Assembly (NCBI GenBank): GCA_963592435.1 | Contig: CAVAWT010000018.1 | Location: 1 to 30,980 of the forward strand | Length of the DNA stretch: 30,980 nt | Direction of reading: 5' to 3' | Source of the DNA: Phoenicibacter sp963592435 | Lineage (GTDB): Bacteria; Actinomycetota; Coriobacteriia; Coriobacteriales; Eggerthellaceae | Shown: positions 7,601 through 16,097 of the stretch, one piece after another | Numbering within the stretch: position 1 is the first letter of the stretch | How the letters are laid out: each line of letters starts with the position of its first letter | Notes under the pieces: generated by a model | What the model saw: only the letters and a program-made list of their open reading frames with translations | Databases searched by the model: none | What the model was told of the DNA's origin: nothing | Program-made: the position numbers and the translations under genes

Positions 7601-8197
7601 CTATTTCAAAGCTTTGTTCAATGGATAAAACAGCAACCCTGCGATCGTGCTGTTCAAGGCAAACTTCATCAAGTTAAAAGGTATTATGACAGGAACAATC
7701 ATCATCAAGACTGCCTCAACCGAAACTCCAGTGTAGGCAGGCGTGACAATCAAATTTGCAACGACTGCCATCGCAGTTGAGACAAGAACCGCCACCACCA
7801 GTGACACCACAAGTCTCATTTTTGACTTTTCTCCTGCTTGAAAAATGAGTGAGGACGCAACAACGCCAGCAAGGCCCATCAACAATGACATGAAAGCTCC
7901 AGCAGGATTTGTTACAAGTCGAAAAATCCAAGGCAAAACTGCAACGACGCACCCTGTCGGTAGGCCGAAGAGGAGTCCTGCAAGCAGGCAGAAAACGCCA
8001 GAAGGGTCATATTTCAAAAAAGGTGCAGCAGGAAAAATTGGAACTTCGATGAAGCTCGTCGCAATGGACAGCGCGACAAAAAAAGCTGAAGTGGCAATTT
8101 GCCTAGTGTTCCACTTTCCGCTCTCTGTTGAATGATTTGACAGATTTTGACTTGAACTTTGGCTAACATCTGAAAACTTGCCATTTTTGGCATCCAT
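7601..8197 (-). CDS. ribU: Riboflavin-specific ECF substrate-binding membrane protein RibU
   Basis: 198 aa integral membrane S component. After a polar N-terminus of about 30 residues there are about five to six hydrophobic segments. The stretch FLKYDPSGVFCLLAGLLFG followed by NPAGAFMSLLMGLAG fits the RibU pattern (Asp-Pro-Ser near the substrate site, then a Gly-rich helix). The specificity call rests mainly on the FMN riboswitch directly upstream. ATG at 8197 is chosen; AAAGGAAG lies about 10 bases upstream. It heads the operon ribU-ecfA-ecfA-ecfT, so this organism imports riboflavin (inference). The unit looks dedicated, as the ATPases and EcfT are encoded with it. Confidence 0.85.
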   Translation of the reverse strand: MDAKNGKFSDVSQSSSQNLSNHSTESGKWNTRQIATSAFFVALSIATSFIEVPIFPAAPFLKYDPSGVFCLLAGLLFGLPTGCVVAVLPWIFRLVTNPAGAFMSLLMGLAGVVASSLIFQAGEKSKMRLVVSLVVAVLVSTAMAVVANLIVTPAYTGVSVEAVLMMIVPVIIPFNLMKFALNSTIAGLLFYPLNKALK

Positions 8198-8218
8198 AAA
8201 TAATGCTTCCTTTCGCTT

Positions 8219-8355
8219 TTCTCATCCGGACTTTGACCGTTGGTGAGAGATTTTCACTCTTCTCAACTCGCTTTACTTTTCTAAACGAGCTCGCGGACTT
8301 CGTTGCATATCAACTTCACCGCCAGTCGAGGATTTTCGCCTCGCCCCAAAACGTT
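8219..8355 (-). promoter_or_regulatory. FMN riboswitch (RFN element)
   Basis: On the minus strand the conserved RFN blocks appear in order: GGGGCGAGGCGAAAATCC, CGACTGGCGGT, a variable hairpin around GCGAGCTCG, then GTGAAAATCTCTCACC, CAACGGTC and AGTCCGGATGAGA. Spacing to the ribU ATG is short (about 22 bases), so control of translation initiation is more likely than termination; no T-tract terminator is seen between them. Confidence 0.93.
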
Positions 8356-8362
8356 ACGCTTT

Positions 8363-8391
8363 ATTTTAACTAAAAACTGCCAGAAAAGCAA
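8363..8391 (-). promoter_or_regulatory. Putative promoter of the ribU operon
   Basis: Minus strand -35 TTGCTT (8386-8391), a 17-base spacer and -10 TAAAAT (8363-8368). Transcription would start at the 5' edge of the FMN riboswitch. The -35 touches the terminator of the upstream gene. Confidence 0.5.
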
Positions 8392-8422
8392 GAAACCTCC
8401 GCTTTATAAAAGCGAAGGTTTC
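8392..8422 (-). terminator. Terminator of the second surface protein gene
   Basis: GAAACCTTCGCTT and AAGCGGAGGTTTC (minus strand) form a strong stem with a short loop, followed by TTGCTTTTC. The T tract is imperfect. It lies 38 bases after the stop codon at 8461. Confidence 0.7.
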
Positions 8423-8460
8423 ACTTCAAGACTAATTATGTCACAAGCTTAAAAACTCAA

Positions 8461-10926
8461 TTAGAAGCAGAAGCAAGGAACAACACCAAATTTTGTTTCA
8501 GCGCTAACATTCTTGATTGTCTGAGTTGACGAACCTATAATCCTGTTAAAGCGTTGGTACATATTATGAGGGCTTCTGGTCCACCAACCAGACTCAGAAC
8601 CGCTAGCCCCAGTGCAGGTATACCCCGCCCTCGTTAGCCTGATTAAATAAGGATTTTGCCCTGTCACGTATGTTTTATCAGAGTAATACGCATATTGCTT
8701 GCCTTCATTGACGTAACCGTCTTCAGTTGTCCCTGTCAACTCAACAATCGAGGCAAGCCAGAACTTATCGCTCACAGGATCTGTAACTTGTGTTGGGTCA
8801 TCCGTTGCACCACCATTCATTGAAACTTTAGGAACCGCCACAACTTTGTCTGTGAACGCGGAGGTGAACATTCCTGCAAAGTTTGTACCGTTAATATAGG
8901 TGCGTAAATCTGACGATCCCCAACCTCCTGTGGTATCTCCATCACTTTTCATCGTTTGGGCCTCTGGGAAATTGTACACAGACTGAAACGTTAGTGTGCT
9001 TCCATCTCCATCATGCTCGCCCACCTCTATAATCCTGAACTCTGCGTATGCATTTTCTGACTGAGCCTGTCCACTTCCATCGATCGTTGTCCCACTCCAC
9101 TTGGTATATAAATGGAAATTATCATTTTGCATGAATTCTTTATACTCTGCTGTCACAGAACCTTCACCACCAGTTCCTTCAGCTGCTTCTTGCTTGATTG
9201 ATTGAATGTCTGCAACAATCTCTGCAGATGACTTTTTGACGTTGCAATCTGCACTCACATACTCTTCATTCATTGCCGATGCATTAGTTCCAGCAATCAT
9301 ATCTTTGGCAGGTCCAATCCAATAAACATTGGCATCTGAATCTGGAACCCAGTTAGCATAAAGTGTTATGTCTTTGGTTGTCGACATGCTGGCAAAGTCC
9401 CACTTATTGAAGCATTTTGAGTCAGTATACCAACCTTCAAGTTTAAGTCCTGTCGCTGTGCCATAATCCTGCTCCGAAGGCTCAGAAACATGACCGTCCG
9501 TGGCTCCCCACGAAAACGATTGTTCCCCGTGACCTTGCGTATCATAAGTCACAACAGGGGGGATCTCCGGTTCTATGTAAATGCTTGCTGTCGTTGTCGT
9601 TTGATTTCCCTTTGATGCAAGCTTATAATTTCCAGCAGATTCTCCAGTTAAAGTTATATTACTTATGTTAATTGTGATTGGCTCCTCACTAGCGTCAGCT
9701 GAAACGAACTTACCTATTGCGCTAACCCCCAGCTGATCTCTGCTCAACTTTCCGTCTATCACGACTGCATCAAAGAATAGTTCTGCATCTGTGGTGCCAT
9801 CCCACACCTTATCAACACCCTTGATCCCTGACACTGTTACTTCTTTTTTATTGATTGTGAAATTCTTCGTGAAGTTTGATTTCAACTTATAATTTGAATT
9901 GCTCACAGCTGTTGCTTTGGCTGTGTAGGTCCCAGCATTTGATTGAGAACCAGACACAGTAACTTTAAAGTTCTTTGCATCCGCGCTCAAAACTCCGACC
10001 GCTGTTGCTGTTGGCACATGGCTGTTTCCGTCATAGGTAAACGTTGATGTGCCCCATGTCACAGAAGTTATCTCTTTTTGAGTGATCTTGAAAGTGTATT
10101 TCTTAGAGCCAGTGTATTTTCCTTTGCCAGTGATGGTTATTGTGCCATCCCCAACATTTTTGTTTGTGCCATATGTGACAGTGTAGTCAGTGTTTTTTGT
10201 TAGTCCTGTTATTGAAACACTTGGTTGCCATTGTGCAGCTTTATAGACCTTCGAAGCTGTGTCAACTTTTGCTTTGGAAAAGTCGATTGCAGTTTTGCTG
10301 TCATCACCGCTGTCATCACCGTCGACCTTAGTGGCTTTGTCATAGCCATACCAGCCAACTCCTTCTGCTCTCCAGCCTGCTTTGACAAGGTTGTTTTCTT
10401 CATCCTGGCTTGTTGTGTAGTTGTGAGTGCCAGATTGAGCATAAGGGTTATATTGTCTCAAGAGTGGCAAAGCACCTTCGTCATCTTTAGCCAAGGAATA
10501 CCATCCAACTCCTTCATATTGCCAACCGCCTTTTGTCAGGGAGTCACGCTCTGCTGAGTTAGTAGTGTAGTGGTGATCACCATCGGCAGAATATGGGTTA
10601 TTCAAGCGATAGACTGGATGACCCGATGTCTTTGGAGCTACCCAACCGATGCCTTCATCATTCCAGCCGATCTTCACAAGATTTGCCTTCTCTGAGCTGT
10701 CGCTTGTGTAGAAGTGCTCTCCGGTGTATGGGTTATAAAGTCGAAACATTTGAATTTTCGAAGCGCTCAACTCTGCGACTTCGTCAGCTTGAGCCTCCAC
10801 CGCACCTTCACTTACATCCTGCGAACCGTCAATCGCATTAGCCAACATAGAAGAAGTGAATACTAGGACGCTAACAAACGCAATTATGACGCTTGAGATT
10901 AGAATGTTCTTTTTCACTTTGCTCAT
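8461..10926 (-). CDS. Large exported modular surface protein (DUF5648, MBG/YDG-like, InlB and DUF6273-like domains)
   Basis: 821 aa protein with an N-terminal signal (KKNILISSVIIAFVSVLVF, cleavage probably near LANA, residue 31). Three DUF5648-type repeats (RLYNPYTGEHFYTSD and variants) cover about 60-200. Ig-like repeats resembling MBG/YDG adhesin domains run from about 210 to 460, including TYDGNSHVPTA and VDKVWDGTTDAELF. One Listeria-Bacteroides repeat lies at about 465-535 (LEGWYTDSKCFNKWDF to LYANW). A C-terminal domain like DUF6273 has GGWGSSDLRTYING, WWTRSP and a GVVPCF ending. ATG at 10926 is chosen because AAGGA precedes it by 8 bases; 11 extra upstream codons are possible. No LPXTG motif is seen. 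Ligand and function are unknown; adhesion or host interaction is an inference. Confidence 0.85.
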   Translation of the reverse strand: MSKVKKNILISSVIIAFVSVLVFTSSMLANAIDGSQDVSEGAVEAQADEVAELSASKIQMFRLYNPYTGEHFYTSDSSEKANLVKIGWNDEGIGWVAPKTSGHPVYRLNNPYSADGDHHYTTNSAERDSLTKGGWQYEGVGWYSLAKDDEGALPLLRQYNPYAQSGTHNYTTSQDEENNLVKAGWRAEGVGWYGYDKATKVDGDDSGDDSKTAIDFSKAKVDTASKVYKAAQWQPSVSITGLTKNTDYTVTYGTNKNVGDGTITITGKGKYTGSKKYTFKITQKEITSVTWGTSTFTYDGNSHVPTATAVGVLSADAKNFKVTVSGSQSNAGTYTAKATAVSNSNYKLKSNFTKNFTINKKEVTVSGIKGVDKVWDGTTDAELFFDAVVIDGKLSRDQLGVSAIGKFVSADASEEPITINISNITLTGESAGNYKLASKGNQTTTTASIYIEPEIPPVVTYDTQGHGEQSFSWGATDGHVSEPSEQDYGTATGLKLEGWYTDSKCFNKWDFASMSTTKDITLYANWVPDSDANVYWIGPAKDMIAGTNASAMNEEYVSADCNVKKSSAEIVADIQSIKQEAAEGTGGEGSVTAEYKEFMQNDNFHLYTKWSGTTIDGSGQAQSENAYAEFRIIEVGEHDGDGSTLTFQSVYNFPEAQTMKSDGDTTGGWGSSDLRTYINGTNFAGMFTSAFTDKVVAVPKVSMNGGATDDPTQVTDPVSDKFWLASIVELTGTTEDGYVNEGKQYAYYSDKTYVTGQNPYLIRLTRAGYTCTGASGSESGWWTRSPHNMYQRFNRIIGSSTQTIKNVSAETKFGVVPCFCF

Positions 10927-10963
10927 GTCTAAATTCCTTACACTCGATAGTATAAACATTTTG

Positions 10964-10992
10964 ATTATATCAAAAATTCAAGGCTGTTTCAA
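10964..10992 (-). promoter_or_regulatory. Promoter of the second surface protein gene
   Basis: Minus strand TTGAAA (10987-10992), a 17-base spacer and TATAAT (10964-10969). Close to the sigma-70/SigA consensus and about 40 bases before the chosen ATG. Confidence 0.75.
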
Positions 10993-11084
10993 ACATTAGA
11001 CTGAAAAGTTTACATAATGATAAGCGATTGTTTCCCTCTTGTCTCAAGTGACACTCCTAAGACGACTTCACACGTCCACAAAAC

Positions 11085-12092
11085 CTAGGACGACCAGCCT
11101 TTTGATTGCAACTCTGCTCTTGCTTTCTCTACTTCACGAATTATGTGTTCTTCTGAATCGGCATATCCCCGCTCTCTGGGGTCAGACCCTGCATCGACCC
11201 ACTTAACACCGCCAACGCATCCAATTTCAACGTTTCTTCCTGCAACAATCCTCAAAACTGAAGCTACAAGCTGCACTCTTTTTTCTGTCGGACTCTTCCC
11301 TTTAAATTTTGAATTCTCAACTTCGCAGAGTCCACAAACACCTGTTGCAAAAGGCTCTTGACTCACAGCTTCTAAAATTCTTTCTGCCACGTCTTCTGCT
11401 AGTTTCTTGTCAAAAGGCTCCCATATTGGCTCGACGCCATTCATTAGATCAAGACCTGAATTTTTTATAGCTGAAATTGTCGCCCTTCTTTTGATGGGAT
11501 CAATGTTTGTTATTTTTCCTTCCCTCACTCTCACAGTATGATAGGCACACGTCACACCAGCATCTTTTAGTGAAACCACTTCTGAAAGGTTCATGTCCCG
11601 ATAATTTGCTATTAAGCCAACACCGTTAGGAAGCTCGTCTCTCGCAATCTTGACAAAATCGAGAAATCGAGAAAAAGGCAAGCTTGCAGTTCCCATCAAA
11701 GAAACTGCGTTAACTTGTGAACTGCCAAAAACTCTCAAATGATTTCTGAACAATGATTCGTCAATCACGCTGTGCTTGTTGTGCTCTCGAATTTTTTCCG
11801 CCAAAGCTGCTCCTGAACACCCATATTTGAAATTGTCAATCGCAAAAGAACAATAAGCGCAATTCTCAGCACAAACTGAGTCATCAAGCCCAATCTGTCC
11901 GAAAATCCTCATTTTCCCTTTTGCGGCTTGCAAGCCGATTTTGAAAGCAAGCTCATTTAATTCCTGAGCTTCCAAAGATTTCGGATCTAGGCACAATAGC
12001 TCAACGATTTTCTCCCTTGAAAAAGGCTCACCAGCATCTATTTTTTTTTCGATTTCATTAAGACTCTTAATTGTTAAACACCGCCTTAGCAA
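11085..12092 (-). CDS. Radical SAM protein of the BioB/HydE-like group
   Basis: About 335 aa. The cluster motif CX3CX2C is Cys74, Cys78 and Cys81 (VCAENCAYCSFA). After it come a TIM-barrel-like pattern with YRDMNLSEV, the AYHTVRVREG stretch and GLDLMNGVEPIWEP, which resemble HydE/HmdB/BioB-type enzymes rather than other radical SAM groups. CGLCE further along could supply extra ligands. No bio, hyd or pyl genes are adjacent, so the substrate is unknown. The start is unclear: TTG at 12092 has no ribosome site, while AAGGCGG a little downstream would best serve an ATT codon (near 12071). The C-terminal region contains one copy of the GGGTC-N-GACCC repeat in frame (11178-11189). Confidence 0.75.
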   Translation of the reverse strand: MLRRCLTIKSLNEIEKKIDAGEPFSREKIVELLCLDPKSLEAQELNELAFKIGLQAAKGKMRIFGQIGLDDSVCAENCAYCSFAIDNFKYGCSGAALAEKIREHNKHSVIDESLFRNHLRVFGSSQVNAVSLMGTASLPFSRFLDFVKIARDELPNGVGLIANYRDMNLSEVVSLKDAGVTCAYHTVRVREGKITNIDPIKRRATISAIKNSGLDLMNGVEPIWEPFDKKLAEDVAERILEAVSQEPFATGVCGLCEVENSKFKGKSPTEKRVQLVASVLRIVAGRNVEIGCVGGVKWVDAGSDPRERGYADSEEHIIREVEKARAELQSKGWSS

Positions 12093-12120
12093 AACTTATT
12101 ACGACTAAGACATATTCTAG

Positions 12121-12156
12121 CAAAAGAAAAAGGGACCAGATTTAAGTCTAGTCCCC
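12121..12156 (-). terminator. Terminator of the pyrophosphatase gene
   Basis: Minus strand GGGACTAGA, a 6-base loop and TCTGGTCCC form a stem followed by TTTTTCTTTTG. It lies about 80 bases after the hppA stop and before the radical SAM gene. Confidence 0.85.
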
Positions 12157-12232
12157 TGTTGTATTACCTAGATCCTTGCGCCTCTTCATTCGTCTCAGGA
12201 TGACGTAGGAGGTTATAACCTATTGTCAACTT

Positions 12233-14350
12233 TTACAGCATGCTCTGCACTGCGATGAACAGTGGTGAGAACGTCAATGAAATGATTGTCATCAAGTTGA
12301 TGAGGATGTTCATCGAAGGACCAGATGTGTCCTTAAATGGATCACCAACAGTGTCGCCAACAACAGCAGCTTTGTGAGCTTCGCTCCCTTTGCCACCATG
12401 GCTGCCACCTTCGATGTATTTCTTTGCATTGTCCCAAGCACCACCAGCGTTACTCATGAAAATTGCGAGCAACATGCCAGTTGAAACTGCGCCTGCCAAA
12501 AATCCACCAAGCATTTCAGGGCTGAAGCATCCAATGAGCACTGGAACGATAACTGCCAAAGAGCCTGGCAAAATCATCTCATGAAGTGCGCTTGTTGTTG
12601 AAATTCCAACGCACTTGTCATACTCAGGCTCAGCTTCATATTCCATGATTCCTTTGATCTCGCGGAACTGCCTGCGAACTTCTTCAACCATTGCATGAGC
12701 AGCTCGAGAAACTGCGCCCATTGTGAGAGCCGCAAACATGAAAGGCATCATTGCGCCAATGAAAATGCCTGCAACAATTAGTGGGTTAGTCAAAGTGAGC
12801 GAAAAATCAGGGATGGCAGCATGCATTGTTGCCTGGAAAGAAACGAAGAGCGAAATTGCTGCAAGGCCAGCTGAAGAAATCGCGAAACCTTTTGCAATTG
12901 CAGCAGTTGTGTTGCCAACGGCATCGAGCGAGTCAGTGCGCTCACGGACTTCCTCAGGAAGACCGCTCATCTCTGCAATTCCACCTGCGTTGTCTGCCAC
13001 TGGTCCATAAGCATCAACACCAACAGTGATGCCAGTGTTTGAAAGCATGCCAGTTGCAGCCAAACCGACACCATAAAGACCAACGACGATGCCAGATTCT
13101 GTTGCGTTCGGGAATGCAAGGTTGCCGAATGTGTATGCACCAATGATTGCGGCTGCAATCAAAATGATTGGCGCTATTGTCGATTTCATGCCTGTTGCCA
13201 AACCTTCTATGATGACTGTTGCAGGGCCAGTTTCTGCACTTTCTGCAATTTTGTGAACTGGTTTATATTCGTCACTGCAGAAATATTCAGTGATTTTACC
13301 AATCGCAAGACCAGCAACAAGACCACAGATGACCGACCCAAAGAGGAAGAGCGGTTTTGCATCAACTGATTGATTTTCCCAGATGAAGAACATAACAAAG
13401 ATGATTGCAATCTCAACAATAGCTGCAAGATAGGTTCCTCTGTTAAGCGCTTTATGAAGATTCGCGCCCTCTTTTGTTTTGACTGCCAAAAGTCCAAGAA
13501 CCGATGTCAGAATGCCGAAAGCCGCAATCATGACAGGTGTTATGATTGCCCAAATGAGGTCGCCTCCAACGAAATAGCCACCGAGAGCACCGAATGTGAC
13601 GGCCAAAATTGTTGGTGCCAAAATTGAGCCAGTGTAGGACTCAAAGAGGTCAGCACCCATTCCAGCAACGTCACCGACGTTGTCACCAACGTTGTCAGCA
13701 ATTGTTGCAGGATTTCTTGGGTCGTCCTCTGGAATTCCAGCTTCGACCTTGCCTACCAAGTCAGCTCCAACGTCAGCTGCCTTTGTGTAGATTCCGCCTC
13801 CAACACGAGCAAAAAGTGCAACACCAGAAGCTCCTGTTGCGAAGCCTTCAACCATGCCAACGTGCTCTTTCATGAGAGCCATGTTGACGACATCAACGTT
13901 GAAAACAAGCAAAATGAGCCAGAGTGAAAGGCCCATCAAAGCAAAAGATGCAACACAAAGCCCCATCGTGAGACCACTTCTGAAACTAACAGTCAAAGCT
14001 TTTGCGACTGAACTTTCAGCAGCGTGAGCTGTTCTTGTGTTAGCGCGAGTCGCAACATACATGCCGACATAGCCTGCGGCAGCACTTAAAATGCCACCTG
14101 TCACAAACGCGACCGCTGTCCAAATGTTCAAGAAGACTGCCATCACGATGGCAACAACAACAACAAAAATGATGAGAAGTTTATATTCACTCATCAAAAA
14201 TGCTTGTGCACCCTGCTGAATTTTAACAGAAATGCTGTTCATTTTCTCTGAACCAGGATCTTGTTTTAAAACCCAAGTTCCAAGGTAGGCTGCAACCACC
14301 ATGCCAATTAATGCACAGATTGGCGCAAGCCATGCAAAAGTCATACTCAC
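12233..14350 (-). CDS. hppA: Membrane-bound ion-pumping pyrophosphatase
   Basis: 705 aa polytopic protein hydrolysing pyrophosphate to pump H+ or Na+ across the membrane, with about 16 membrane segments expected. The substrate motifs are clear: DVGADLVGKVEAGIPEDDPR followed by NPATIADNVGDNVGDVAGMGADLFES (about 187-235), and the late DNAGG and DAVGNTTAAIAKGF motifs. The Ala in TTAAIAKGF, where K+-independent enzymes have Lys, argues for the K+-dependent subfamily. H+ versus Na+ specificity cannot be decided by eye. The GTG at 14350 is chosen because GGGAGG lies 6 bases upstream; ATG two codons later is spaced less well. It is transcribed alone, with its own terminator. Confidence 0.93.
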   Translation of the reverse strand: MSMTFAWLAPICALIGMVVAAYLGTWVLKQDPGSEKMNSISVKIQQGAQAFLMSEYKLLIIFVVVVAIVMAVFLNIWTAVAFVTGGILSAAAGYVGMYVATRANTRTAHAAESSVAKALTVSFRSGLTMGLCVASFALMGLSLWLILLVFNVDVVNMALMKEHVGMVEGFATGASGVALFARVGGGIYTKAADVGADLVGKVEAGIPEDDPRNPATIADNVGDNVGDVAGMGADLFESYTGSILAPTILAVTFGALGGYFVGGDLIWAIITPVMIAAFGILTSVLGLLAVKTKEGANLHKALNRGTYLAAIVEIAIIFVMFFIWENQSVDAKPLFLFGSVICGLVAGLAIGKITEYFCSDEYKPVHKIAESAETGPATVIIEGLATGMKSTIAPIILIAAAIIGAYTFGNLAFPNATESGIVVGLYGVGLAATGMLSNTGITVGVDAYGPVADNAGGIAEMSGLPEEVRERTDSLDAVGNTTAAIAKGFAISSAGLAAISLFVSFQATMHAAIPDFSLTLTNPLIVAGIFIGAMMPFMFAALTMGAVSRAAHAMVEEVRRQFREIKGIMEYEAEPEYDKCVGISTTSALHEMILPGSLAVIVPVLIGCFSPEMLGGFLAGAVSTGMLLAIFMSNAGGAWDNAKKYIEGGSHGGKGSEAHKAAVVGDTVGDPFKDTSGPSMNILINLMTIISLTFSPLFIAVQSML

Positions 14351-14504
14351 TTTTTTCCTCCCTTCGCGGTTAAGTTAATTAATAAAATAAGTAAATTGAC
14401 TAATCTATTTTAACACCTTATTAATGAAAACCATGTTAAAAGAGTTTAAGGTAACAAAGCGTCTTTCTCACGCAATTTTACTTTTCCTTTTTTCCTTTTT
14501 TTTC

Positions 14505-15119
14505 TTAGTTTTCCTTTTCTTTCCTTTTAATGTTCGCCGGATTTGTCCTTACCCCTGCAACCCCCAACAGCTCATTAGCTTCTGCGTCATTGCCTTCATT
14601 TAAAAGGTTGCGGATTCTTGTTGAGGAAACTTTTTGGCCGTCAATTTGCAGGAGATCGTGGGCGATGACATCACAACCGTTTTTTTGAGCCCACTCTCGC
14701 AAGGTTTCAACGTCGCCTTCTGCCTTTGCCCCGAAGCGGAAATCGCTTCCAACATGAATTGAGCAGGGCGTGAACTTTCTGAAAATTTTTGCTAGAAATT
14801 GAAGTGGCGTTAGCTTGGAAAATTCTTCATCGAAAGGAAGAACTGCAACAGAGTTTGCGCCTAGTGTTGCCAAAACGTTTAAACGGTGAGCGTTAGTTTG
14901 CAGTTTTTGAAAATTCTCGCCTTTAAAAAGCTCATCTGGATCAACAGAAAAAGTGACAATTACGCAACGTTTGCCCCGTCTTTTTGCATCCTCAATTGCC
15001 TCATTAATTATGAATCTGTGCCCCAAATGAACACCGTCAAAAACGCCGATTGCGCAAACTGCGTCTTTGAAAAGTGCATAGTCAAAAGGGCAATGAGCGT
15101 TTACAATTTGCGATTGCAT
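14505..15119 (-). CDS. ribF: FMN adenylyltransferase (RibF lacking the riboflavin kinase domain)
   Basis: 204 aa. Nucleotidyltransferase motifs are present: GVFDGVHLGHR (residues about 25-35), VTFSVDPDELF, GSDFRFGAKAEGDV and the final KVSSTRIRNLLNEGN. Usual bacterial RibF proteins are about 300 aa and continue after this ISSTxIR region with a riboflavin kinase domain beginning near a GRPY-type motif. Here the protein ends in RTNPANIKRKEKEN after about 20 more residues. The downstream 150 bases are AT-rich and encode no kinase remnant. It would make FAD from FMN and ATP, but FMN would need another flavokinase. The ATG at 15119 overlaps the truB end by 19 bases; it is last in the operon. Confidence 0.85.
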   Translation of the reverse strand: MQSQIVNAHCPFDYALFKDAVCAIGVFDGVHLGHRFIINEAIEDAKRRGKRCVIVTFSVDPDELFKGENFQKLQTNAHRLNVLATLGANSVAVLPFDEEFSKLTPLQFLAKIFRKFTPCSIHVGSDFRFGAKAEGDVETLREWAQKNGCDVIAHDLLQIDGQKVSSTRIRNLLNEGNDAEANELLGVAGVRTNPANIKRKEKEN

Positions 15120-16084
15120 CTTTGCACTCCAACACTGAAAATCGTTTCTGCTTTAAGCATTTGCTTGTCTGCGTCCAAGACGTATACCCCCAAAACCTCA
15201 TCTGGAGATGACACAAGAAATTTTGTGTCGTTTGAGATCTCGCCTTCGATCATTTGAGGTTCGTTGTCTTCATATTTATAAACTAACGTTTCATCAAACT
15301 TAATTGGCGCTCCGTTTCTGACGACCCCTTCGTGAGCGCTGTCTAAAAAGTATGTCAAGTGAGGCAAAACCTTGCAAGGGTCAAGCGCGCACGCGTCCTT
15401 CTGCTCAAACAGTTCATCAACTTTAAGCGAGTTTTCTAATGTGATTCTGTCGACACTAAGGCGACAAAGTGCGCTTAAATGAGCAGGGCATCCTACCCTC
15501 TCGCCAATGTCTCGCGCAAGTGAACGGATGTATGTTCCAGAACCAACTGTGAACTTTACACGCCAAGAAAGTTCCGTTACGCTTGGGTTTGTTTCGATGT
15601 CGAGAAGTTCAGCCGAATATACTTTCACAAGCCTTGGCTTAAATGTAACGTCATAGCCTTCCCTTGCTCTGGAATATGCGCGAACGCCATCGATTTTAAC
15701 AGCAGAATAATTTGGCGGAATTTGTTCTAAAACGCCTGTGAACTCTTTAAGGATTTTACTTGTGAAGTTAGCATCTGCTAACTCCGGCAAAATTTCTGCG
15801 CATTTTAACTCTGTGCCTGTCAAGTCATCTGTTGTTGTTGACTTCCCAAAAGTTATGCAAGCAACGTATTCTTTTTTGCCATCTTCAAAAAGAGGTGCCA
15901 AGCGCGTTGCAGGACCCACCATAACAGGCAAAACGCCAGTTGCGAAGGGGTCGAGTGTGCCACCGTGACCAACGCGTCTCTCGCCGAAAACACGCCTGCA
16001 AGTGTTTACGATGTCGTGAGAAGTGAAACTTAGGGGTTTATTAACCCCAAGCAAAAGTGAAAGCCCGCTCTCTCCTCTTTTCAT
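15101..16084 (-). CDS. truB: tRNA pseudouridine(55) synthase
   Basis: 327 aa enzyme forming pseudouridine 55 in the T loop of tRNAs. N-terminal GVNKPLSFTSHDIV and the catalytic motif GHGGTLDPFATGVLPV with Asp45 are diagnostic. Further family motifs are KEYVACITFGKSTTTDD, PPNYSAVKIDGVRAY and GSGTYIRSLARDIGE. The C-terminal 90 residues (VYKYEDNEPQMIEGE onward) are more variable and could be a PUA-like tail. The ATG at 16084 lies 13 bases after nrnA; the 3' end overlaps ribF. Confidence 0.95.
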   Translation of the reverse strand: MKRGESGLSLLLGVNKPLSFTSHDIVNTCRRVFGERRVGHGGTLDPFATGVLPVMVGPATRLAPLFEDGKKEYVACITFGKSTTTDDLTGTELKCAEILPELADANFTSKILKEFTGVLEQIPPNYSAVKIDGVRAYSRAREGYDVTFKPRLVKVYSAELLDIETNPSVTELSWRVKFTVGSGTYIRSLARDIGERVGCPAHLSALCRLSVDRITLENSLKVDELFEQKDACALDPCKVLPHLTYFLDSAHEGVVRNGAPIKFDETLVYKYEDNEPQMIEGEISNDTKFLVSSPDEVLGVYVLDADKQMLKAETIFSVGVQRCNRKL

Positions 16085-16097
16085 AATCGACTTTAAC

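Noticed and set aside
12210..12221. Palindrome AGGTTATAACCT just after hppA as an operator
   Set aside because: It is short, lies downstream of the stop in the transcribed tail, and no second copy or promoter is associated with it.
14440..14504. Terminator behind ribF
   Set aside because: GCGT/ACGC gives only a 4-5 bp stem with a poor T tract; too weak to list.
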